Shown here in pieces: positions 50,612 to 55,603 of a stretch of 55,603 nt of DNA (position 1 is its first letter; each line of letters starts with the position of its first letter). Both the position numbers and the translations under genes were made by a program. The stretch is from positions 1 to 55,603 of the forward strand of contig DVFW01000046.1 in assembly GCA_018713055.1 (NCBI GenBank). Reading direction: 5' to 3'. The notes under the pieces are model-generated. The model saw nothing but the letters and a program-made list of their open reading frames with translations. It was not told the origin of the DNA and ran no database searches. This DNA comes from Scatavimonas merdigallinarum (GTDB lineage: Bacteria; Bacillota; Clostridia; Oscillospirales; Acutalibacteraceae).

Positions 50612-52066
50612 TTATTTACACAGCTTACCCTCTTTTAAAAGATCTATTGCATCAATCATACCGTCCTGGTTCAAATCCGCCGCGAAATTGTAGGGAAATG
50701 CAAGTGTTTCTTCCCCCAACAAAACAGACATAAACAGGCGTATGTCTCTGCTGTTGCAGTTTCCTTCGCCGGTAATGTCGCCATATATAACAACTTTATA
50801 TTCTTCTTTTATACTGCCGCCGGGATATAAAAACGTTATGGTCATCCCTGTGCCAAGCGCACCTGTTGTTTTTATGGAACCATCCTGCTTTTTTACCAGA
50901 AGCGTATAGCCTTTATAAGAAATATTTTTCTTCAGCACGGCAACCGTCGTGCCACTGCTGATCCCCGTAATCAATTTGTTTTGCCTGTCCAACCGGTAAG
51001 TTTTAGAGGAAATTTGCCCATAGGTCTCCCCGGGACGGCTTGTTTGGCTGTTTGAGCCGCTCTGCCCTCCCTGACTGCCGCTTTGCGGTTGCGTTGGCTT
51101 TGGCAACGGTATTTTGGGGATATCCTGTGCCGTCAGAAGATAAAACATGCTGTCCTGCGCTGAAAAAGCGCCTATTTTTCCAGAGGATATTGTCAAAAAC
51201 GCAAATTCCGTACCAAACACGGCCGTTCGAATACGCTCTCCATCTTTGTTATAGCCGTCTACTGTTCTTCCATTTGCAAAATAAAATGTATCCTCAAGGT
51301 ATGCACCGTTGATTCCACTACCAGAAAAAGAAACGCTAAAGACTAGTTTCAGTGTATTTTTTGTATATGCATAAACATTCCCGCCTGTGTCTGCCAAATA
51401 ACCATGTGAAAGCGGCAAAATGCGGCCGCGCGGCAATGCACCGCGGCAGTAAGAAAAGGTTTGCTCCCCTGCGGCGGCAAAAAATAAACCGCTGGAGGTA
51501 AAAGCCAAAAGAGTGTTTTTATCAACAGAAAGCTGTTGGACAGGAAACTCGCAGGAAAGGGTATACAGCTGCTTTCCCTGCAGGGAATATGCACAGACTT
51601 CGCTTTTCTGCGCGGCGTTTACGAAGTACAACCTTTGTCCATCTGTTGCAAAATCTCCTCTGTTTTGCACAGAAACGCCGTTTATTGCGTTTATATCCAT
51701 ACTTCCATCATTAAACCTGTATGTGGCAACAAAAAGCTGAGAATCCAATGCATTTACGCTCTCCCTGCTGACACAGTAAAGCACGCCGTTGTACACACAG
51801 TAGGACAAACAGGGCGCCGTAAGTGAAAACGCAGCGCTATAGGCGCTTCCGCCTTCTGTAATATATTTTGCCTTTATATCTTTTCCATTTACATCTAACA
51901 GATAAAAACCGCTTTGGCCGTCCGTCAGCAGCTCGCAATTTTCTGCATCCATATCTGAAAACTGTATGCGGCCATACGCATTGTAATCTATCGCAGCAAA
52001 CTGTATGCAGAAAAACAGGCTGCACACTGCAAGCAACCATGAAAAATATTTGTTTAGTTTGGGCAC
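50612..52066 (-). CDS. secreted or membrane-anchored protein with propeller-like repeats and divergent dockerin-like C-terminus
   Basis: A 484-residue product. The GTG at 52066, 6 nt after AGGAAGG, is preferred over an upstream GTG at 52096. One hydrophobic segment at ~8-25 is a signal or anchor. Residues ~30-320 are short beta repeats (for example LLDVNGKDI, LYCVSRESVNAL, LYFVNAAQ, FYFANGRTV) that look like a beta-propeller. A Pro/Gln/Ser linker (~325-350) leads to a beta domain with VVIYGDITGEGNCNSRDIRL and a final ADLNQDGMIDAIDLLKEGK, which resemble the two Ca loops of a dockerin but with an atypical first helix. Function unknown. It could be a surface protein of the same export/docking system or unrelated. 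Confidence 0.65.
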   Translation of the reverse strand: MPKLNKYFSWLLAVCSLFFCIQFAAIDYNAYGRIQFSDMDAENCELLTDGQSGFYLLDVNGKDIKAKYITEGGSAYSAAFSLTAPCLSYCVYNGVLYCVSRESVNALDSQLFVATYRFNDGSMDINAINGVSVQNRGDFATDGQRLYFVNAAQKSEVCAYSLQGKQLYTLSCEFPVQQLSVDKNTLLAFTSSGLFFAAAGEQTFSYCRGALPRGRILPLSHGYLADTGGNVYAYTKNTLKLVFSVSFSGSGINGAYLEDTFYFANGRTVDGYNKDGERIRTAVFGTEFAFLTISSGKIGAFSAQDSMFYLLTAQDIPKIPLPKPTQPQSGSQGGQSGSNSQTSRPGETYGQISSKTYRLDRQNKLITGISSGTTVAVLKKNISYKGYTLLVKKQDGSIKTTGALGTGMTITFLYPGGSIKEEYKVVIYGDITGEGNCNSRDIRLFMSVLLGEETLAFPYNFAADLNQDGMIDAIDLLKEGKLCK

Positions 52067-52158
52067 AGGGCACCTTCCTTTTCCATATATTTCCACATTT
52101 GCATAAAATTATAACGCATAAAGCCTGCTCAATGGCTTTTATGTGAAATTCTTTCATA

Positions 52159-52186
52159 TTGTAAAAAAGTAACAATGTGGTACAAT
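52159..52186 (+). promoter_or_regulatory. promoter of the 52206 methyltransferase
   Basis: TTGTAA (52159-52164) and TACAAT (52181-52186) have a 16-bp spacer, with TGG directly before the -10 (extended -10). Confidence 0.6.
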
Positions 52187-52205
52187 AGAAAAAGGGGGCG
52201 CTTAT

Positions 52206-52829
52206 ATGATTAAAAAATTAACTGCTAACGCCCGCAGGCCGCAGGGCCTGTGGGGGAATTTAATGATAAAGAAAATGAACAGAGGCCATGCCGCAATGAC
52301 AAAATGGGGATTGGAAAATATTCCCTTGCATACTGGCGCAGTTGTAGCGGATATAGGCTGCGGCGGCGGTAACGCTGTTTTTTTGCTTTCAAAAATTATT
52401 CGTCAGGGAAAAATTTATGGTGTAGATTACGCACAGCTTTGCATTGAGCAGGCAATTCGCAAAAATCGCCGGGAAATCAAACGCGAGAAAGTAAAAATTT
52501 TAAAAGCAGGCGTCAGTTCCCTTCCCTTTCAAAGCAATACGCTGGACCTCGTCACCGCAATTGAAACCATTTATTTCTGGCCTGATCTTCCAGAAGATTT
52601 TCAAGAGATACGCCGGGTTTTAAAAAAAGGGGGCCGTTTTGCCATTTTATGCGAAATGGTAAAAAATGAAGACGGCAGCGGAAAGCATACGGAGATTGCC
52701 GATTTTTTAAAATTGCATTACCTGACAAAAAATGAAATTGCAACACTTTTAAAAAACGCCGGGTTTTCTGACATTTGCTTAACTACACACACAGAAAACG
52801 GCTGGCTGCTTGCCACCGCAAGCAAATAA
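52206..52829 (+). CDS. class I SAM-dependent methyltransferase
   Basis: A 207-residue Rossmann-fold methyltransferase. The SAM-binding glycine motif is VVADIGCGGGNAVFLLSKI (~residues 46-64), motif II acid in IYGVDYAQ, and the post-I region VSSLPFQSNTLDLVTAIETI. This is the Methyltransf_11/25 type, whose substrates range from quinones to small metabolites and cannot be told here. AAGGGGGCG precedes the ATG. It is monocistronic, with its own promoter and a terminator at 52935. Confidence 0.85.
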   Translation: MIKKLTANARRPQGLWGNLMIKKMNRGHAAMTKWGLENIPLHTGAVVADIGCGGGNAVFLLSKIIRQGKIYGVDYAQLCIEQAIRKNRREIKREKVKILKAGVSSLPFQSNTLDLVTAIETIYFWPDLPEDFQEIRRVLKKGGRFAILCEMVKNEDGSGKHTEIADFLKLHYLTKNEIATLLKNAGFSDICLTTHTENGWLLATASK

Positions 52830-52934
52830 ATCTTTGCAGTGCTTGTCAAACATTATCATCGGCAACTGATGGCATTTATCTTGGCCGGCAGATCTCTGTT
52901 AAGGGTAAAGGATTAACAGCGTATCCTTCCAACT

Positions 52935-52961
52935 GGCAGCCGCTTAAACGGTTGCCTTTTT
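52935..52961 (+). terminator. terminator downstream of the 52206 methyltransferase
   Basis: 8-bp arms GGCAGCCG (52935-52942) and CGGTTGCC (52949-52956), with one G-U pair, are followed by TTTTT. The rest of 52830-53048 shows no gene. Confidence 0.65.
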
Positions 52962-53026
52962 ATGTTCATAAAAAAACAAAGGGCCAGTGTGAGGGCGCGC
53001 CCCAATAAGGAAGTAATTGAATTGTC

Positions 53027-53063
53027 GCAGGGCGGCATGGCTGAAAAGTCATGCCGTCCTGCC
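53027..53063. other. imperfect hairpin at the end of the recombinase remnant
   Basis: Around GGCATG (53034-53039) and CATGCC (53050-53055) the pairing extends outward through GC-rich flanks with one mismatch. No T-run follows on the minus strand. It may mark an element end. Confidence 0.3.
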
Positions 53064-53972
53064 TTTTATTTGCCGTTCCACGGTCTGATCGTCACCCGGT
53101 AGGTTGACTTCTCCGATGAAGTTCCAGACCAGTTCGATCTTCTGCCTGCGGTGGCCGCTGGACTTATCCGGCGCATGGACGATAATCTTCTTTACAAACT
53201 CATTGACGATGGTGGGTGTCAGTTCCCGGATGCCCACATACTTCCGCACAATAGCTGCAAAGCTGTTAAAATCGGCTTGATCTTGTTCAAAGGTTTCTAC
53301 CGCTTGCCGCCATGCCCTGACCTGCTCTACTAGTTCTCTTTGTTCCGCCTCATAGTCGGCGGAGAGTTTCTGGAACCGTTCGTGACTGATTGCCCTGCTG
53401 ATGTCATCCTCATAGATGCGCTTGAAAATCCGGTCAAGTTCGGCAATGCGCTTTTCCGCTTGGGCGATTTCACGCCTGCGCTTCTTGGCCTCTTTTTCCG
53501 CTTCTTGAAAACGCTGCTTTCTCGCGACTTCCTCAAATGCCATGGCATCGTTAAAGAACAATGCCGTCACATCGAAAATCCGCTGCAACACGAACAGTTT
53601 TAGCGTTTCTTCCCGGATAAAGTGCATGGTACAATTACCCGTGTTACTCTTATACCGGGAACACCGATAGCAGTCTTGCTGCGGTGTCATATTTTTGCCT
53701 GTGGCGAAATACAACTTGCTTCCACAGTCGGCGCAGTACAGCAGGCCAGAAAACAGCCCTTGCCGTTCGGCTTGCTTGGCCGGGCGGCGCTTATTCTCCC
53801 GTAATTCCTGTACCCGTGTAAAGACTTGTTCCTCGATAATAGCGGGCTGGGTGTTGGGGAATATGCGCTGGTTTTCCGGGGCATTATGCAGCCGCTTTTT
53901 CAGCTTGTGGCTGACCCGCTGCCGCTGTTCGCTGTTCCCTCGTATGATTTCCGGGTTGAAAGACTGCTCCAC
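53049..53972 (-). pseudogene. large serine recombinase remnant (C-terminal part only)
   Basis: The 307-codon frame is the C-terminal half of a TndX/Tn4451-type large serine recombinase. It begins within the Recombinase domain (NTQPAIIEEQVFTRVQELRE), continues with the zinc ribbon (LLYCADCGSKLYFATGK, then CYRCSRYKSNTGNC), a long coiled coil and a DUF4368-like C-terminus (YVGIRELTPTIVNEFVKKII). The N-terminal resolvase domain with the catalytic serine, about 200 or more residues, is missing, so it cannot catalyse integration. The only starts available are non-ATG, and the 5' end abuts the promoter of the next cassette. Confidence 0.85.
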
Positions 53973-53988
53973 ATAATTTATATAATTG

Positions 53989-54005
53989 AATGAATACTAT
54001 TCATT
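53989..54005. promoter_or_regulatory. palindromic operator, probable TetR site 1
   Basis: AATGAAT and ATTCATT arms with a 3-bp centre (ACT) overlap the -35 box at 54004-54009. The same ATGAAT-N3-ATTCAT form occurs at 55391-55405. Confidence 0.65.
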
Positions 54006-54031
54006 GACATTTCAGAAAAAGGTGCTATACT
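54004..54031 (+). promoter_or_regulatory. promoter of the 54056 methyltransferase
   Basis: TTGACA (54004-54009) and TATACT (54026-54031) have a 16-bp spacer. The -35 is covered by the operator palindrome. Confidence 0.75.
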
Positions 54032-54055
54032 GATTGATGGAAAGGAGGTAGCGCC

Positions 54056-54664
54056 ATGAATACCATAAAAGAAAACTCGAAAGCAACATTTAATCAGCAG
54101 GCCGCTACCTATGATAAAGATATTAAGGGCCAGCACGCCCGCTCCCTTTATCCCGTCCTGCTGGAAAAGCTGTCACACATTCCATTTCAATCCGCATTGG
54201 ATTTAGGATGCGGGACTGGTGAAATGCTAAAACTTATTCTGCAAGAAGATGCTCAAAAAGAATTATGCGGTATTGATTTGTCCGAAGAAATGTTGGCTGT
54301 TGCAAAATCGAAACTCCCGGAAAAAGTTAAGTTGTTTTTAGGAGATAGCGAGTCGCTCCCATTCCAGGATGACACTTTTGATGTTGTGTACTGCAACGAT
54401 TCATTTCATCATTATCCGGCACCGCAGAATGTATTAAGGGAAGTACATCGAGTATTGAAACCAAGCGGTACATTCCTCATGGGCGATTGCTGGCAACCGT
54501 TTGTAGGGCGTGTGATAATGAATTTTTATATGCGGCATAGCAAAGAGGGGGATGTAAAAATTTATTCCGAAGCCGAGTTTGTTTCTATGCTTTCCAAATA
54601 TTTTCACGATGTATCATGGGAACAGATTGGAAACACAGCTTGTATTGCTATGGGCGAAAAATGA
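54056..54664 (+). CDS. class I SAM-dependent methyltransferase (UbiE/Methyltransf_11 type)
   Basis: A 202-residue methyltransferase with motif I SALDLGCGTGEMLKLIL (~45-61), acid in LCGIDLSEEMLAVAKSKL, LPFQDDTFDVVYCNDSFHHY and LREVHRVLKPSGTFLMGD. AAAGGAGG precedes the ATG. It is under an operator matching the one before the MATE gene and is followed by tetR at 66 nt, so it is probably induced together with the efflux pump. A role in modifying a toxic compound is inference. Confidence 0.88.
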   Translation: MNTIKENSKATFNQQAATYDKDIKGQHARSLYPVLLEKLSHIPFQSALDLGCGTGEMLKLILQEDAQKELCGIDLSEEMLAVAKSKLPEKVKLFLGDSESLPFQDDTFDVVYCNDSFHHYPAPQNVLREVHRVLKPSGTFLMGDCWQPFVGRVIMNFYMRHSKEGDVKIYSEAEFVSMLSKYFHDVSWEQIGNTACIAMGEK

Positions 54665-54678
54665 TTGATATTCACTCA

Positions 54679-54707
54679 TTGATTTTTTAGAGTGAGCGTG
54701 CTATCAT
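54679..54707 (+). promoter_or_regulatory. tetR promoter
   Basis: TTGATT (54679-54684) and TATCAT (54702-54707) have a 17-bp spacer. TCACTC (54672-54677) and GAGTGA (54690-54695) form a wider inverted repeat over the -35 that may allow autoregulation. Confidence 0.5.
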
Positions 54708-54729
54708 AAGAAGAAAGGAGGAGCAGACT

Positions 54730-55290
54730 ATGCGAGTTACAAAGGAGCCGGAAGTACGCAAGCAGGAGATTTTAGATACTGCCCTTAAATTGTTCGGGGA
54801 AAATGGATATGAAAAAACCTCGATTACAGATATAGCAAAAGCAATTGGTGTGGCACAAGGTCTATGCTATCGTTATTTTCCGTCTAAAGAGGCTCTGTTT
54901 GATAGTGCGATTGAACAATACGCCGATGTTCTGGTGGAGCAGTTTATCAGTTCTGAAAAAGGCGATCATAAGACCTTGCGGCAGATTATTGAAGATATGC
55001 CCGCCACTATGGAAGAAAGGGACACAAAATACTATTCTGTTTTTCACGGAGTAGAAAACAAAAAATTCCACGATCAGCTCTCTCTCAAAGTATGTGAGAA
55101 GTTGGTTCCACTTGTAGAGAAACTGTTATATCGGGCCCGGCAAAAAGGCGAGATCCAGTTTGACGATTTGCAGGCCGCCGCTATGTTTTGTGTGTATGGA
55201 CAGCTTGGCATCTTGCTGGCGGACGATTTGACGCAAGAAGATAAGTCAAAACGGATTCGAGAGTTTCTTATTTATGCACTTCATCTTTGA
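54730..55290 (+). CDS. TetR-family transcriptional repressor
   Basis: A 186-residue product. The N-terminal helix-turn-helix is canonical: ILDTALKLFGENGYEKTSIT, DIAKAIGVAQGLCYRYFPSK, EALF. The C-terminal all-helical ligand domain is not assignable to a named subfamily. AAAGGAGG precedes the ATG at 54730. It lies between a methyltransferase gene and a MATE pump gene, both with the ATGAAT-N3-ATTCAT palindrome in front, which fits a local repressor released by the pump's substrate. Confidence 0.9.
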   Translation: MRVTKEPEVRKQEILDTALKLFGENGYEKTSITDIAKAIGVAQGLCYRYFPSKEALFDSAIEQYADVLVEQFISSEKGDHKTLRQIIEDMPATMEERDTKYYSVFHGVENKKFHDQLSLKVCEKLVPLVEKLLYRARQKGEIQFDDLQAAAMFCVYGQLGILLADDLTQEDKSKRIREFLIYALHL

Positions 55291-55293
55291 ATA

Positions 55294-55317
55294 ATCCCCC
55301 GCTTTGGGGCGGGGGAT
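55294..55317 (+). terminator. GC-rich hairpin after tetR
   Basis: Perfect 9-bp arms ATCCCCCGC (55294-55302) and GCGGGGGAT (55309-55317) start 3 nt after the stop. There is no T-run, so termination may be partial. Confidence 0.5.
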
Positions 55318-55390
55318 ATTAAGGCAGTTATATTGAATAGTTTTCATTCATTAAATGTCGCATTGACGACTTATATTTTTTGATCAAGAG

Positions 55391-55405
55391 ATGAATGTTA
55401 TTCAT
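55391..55405. promoter_or_regulatory. palindromic operator, probable TetR site 2
   Basis: ATGAAT and ATTCAT arms with a 3-bp centre (GTT) lie 28 bp before the MATE start. Extra half-sites (TGAAT at 55334, ATTCA at 55346) occur upstream. Confidence 0.65.
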
Positions 55406-55432
55406 TCATACTTCGGAGAAAGGATGTTTATT

Positions 55433-55603
55433 ATGCCAACTAAGATTGATTTTATAGGCGGTAATACAAAGCGTTGCCTTATGGCGATGGCGCTCCCCAT
55501 GATTGCCGCCATGTTCCTTAATATGATGTATAACCTTGTGGATAGTCTGTGGATCGGAAATTTGCTCGGAGAAACGGCTTATGCCGCTTTGACAAACTCC
55601 ACC
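55433..55603 (+). CDS. MATE-family efflux transporter (partial, runs off right edge)
   Basis: 57 codons are visible: a polar start MPTKIDFIGGNTKRC, then the first transmembrane helix LMAMALPMIAAMFLNMMYNL and VDSLWIGNLLGETAYAALTN. This is the typical MATE N-terminus (P in helix 1, VDxxxIG). MATE pumps export cationic drugs using Na or H gradients. The ATG at 55433 is 9 nt after AAAGG; an in-frame ATG at 55424 is also possible. The upstream operator ties it to the TetR regulator. Confidence 0.85.
   Translation, partial: MPTKIDFIGGNTKRCLMAMALPMIAAMFLNMMYNLVDSLWIGNLLGETAYAALTNST

Noticed and set aside
1..55603. tRNA or rRNA genes
   Set aside because: No cloverleaf or rRNA segment was recognised by eye; a covariance-model scan would settle it.

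Overview
The window reads as the chromosome of a Gram-positive, spore-forming Clostridia bacterium, most likely an Oscillospirales relative of Ruminococcus bromii. The grounds are a PolC-type replicase, a 29-codon spoVM, low-to-medium GC, AGGAGG-type ribosome binding sites, frequent GTG/TTG starts, and above all secreted GH13 amylases and starch-binding proteins carrying type I dockerins. That last set is the hallmark of the amylosome, the starch-degrading analogue of a cellulosome. No scaffoldin or cohesin gene is in the window. Species assignment is inference.

Layout. 1-7.1 kb: a DUF4097-type lipoprotein gene (cut by the left edge) divergent from a MerR regulator, with a 19-bp-spacer MerR-type promoter between them; then ilvE, an RluA-type pseudouridine synthase, a DUF1294 membrane protein, a GHL10-type secreted protein, mtaB and an HPr-like protein lacking the phosphorylatable histidine. 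7.3-16.2 kb (amylosome island 1): a MalS-like GH13_19 amylase with C-terminal dockerin, then two paralogous AmyE-like (GH13_28) amylases whose dockerin is internal and followed by CBM26-like modules. 16.4-22.8 kb: a histidine operon, hisZ-G-D-C-B-A-I-E in transcription order, lacking hisH and hisF. 22.9-35.0 kb: one long co-directional run, pyrH-frr-uppS-cdsA-dxr-rseP-ispG-polC and an AI-2E-family transporter gene. 35.2-41.8 kb: secG, and uvrB-parE-parC. 41.8-42.9 kb: scar of a mobile element. 42.9-50.0 kb (amylosome island 2): a GH13_36-like amylase with dockerin and two non-catalytic Sas6-like proteins (CBM26, CBM74, Ig-like domain, dockerin). 50.2-52.1 kb: spoVM, a 47-residue membrane protein and a surface protein with a divergent dockerin-like C-terminus. 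52.2 kb to the end: a methyltransferase, a serine-recombinase remnant lacking its catalytic domain, and a methyltransferase-TetR-MATE cassette with matching palindromic operators.

How the genes fit together. The three AmyE/MalS-type enzymes, the GH13_36-like enzyme and the two CBM74 proteins probably act as one secreted or surface-bound raw-starch system: CBM26/CBM74 modules bind granules, GH13 modules cut alpha-1,4 bonds, and dockerins dock to scaffoldins encoded elsewhere. The dockerins fall into two groups by C-terminal tail that coincide with the two islands, suggesting two docking specificities. Between the islands lie core genes for isoprenoid and phospholipid synthesis, replication, topology and repair.

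All domain and family calls come from reading the sequence; no database search was run.
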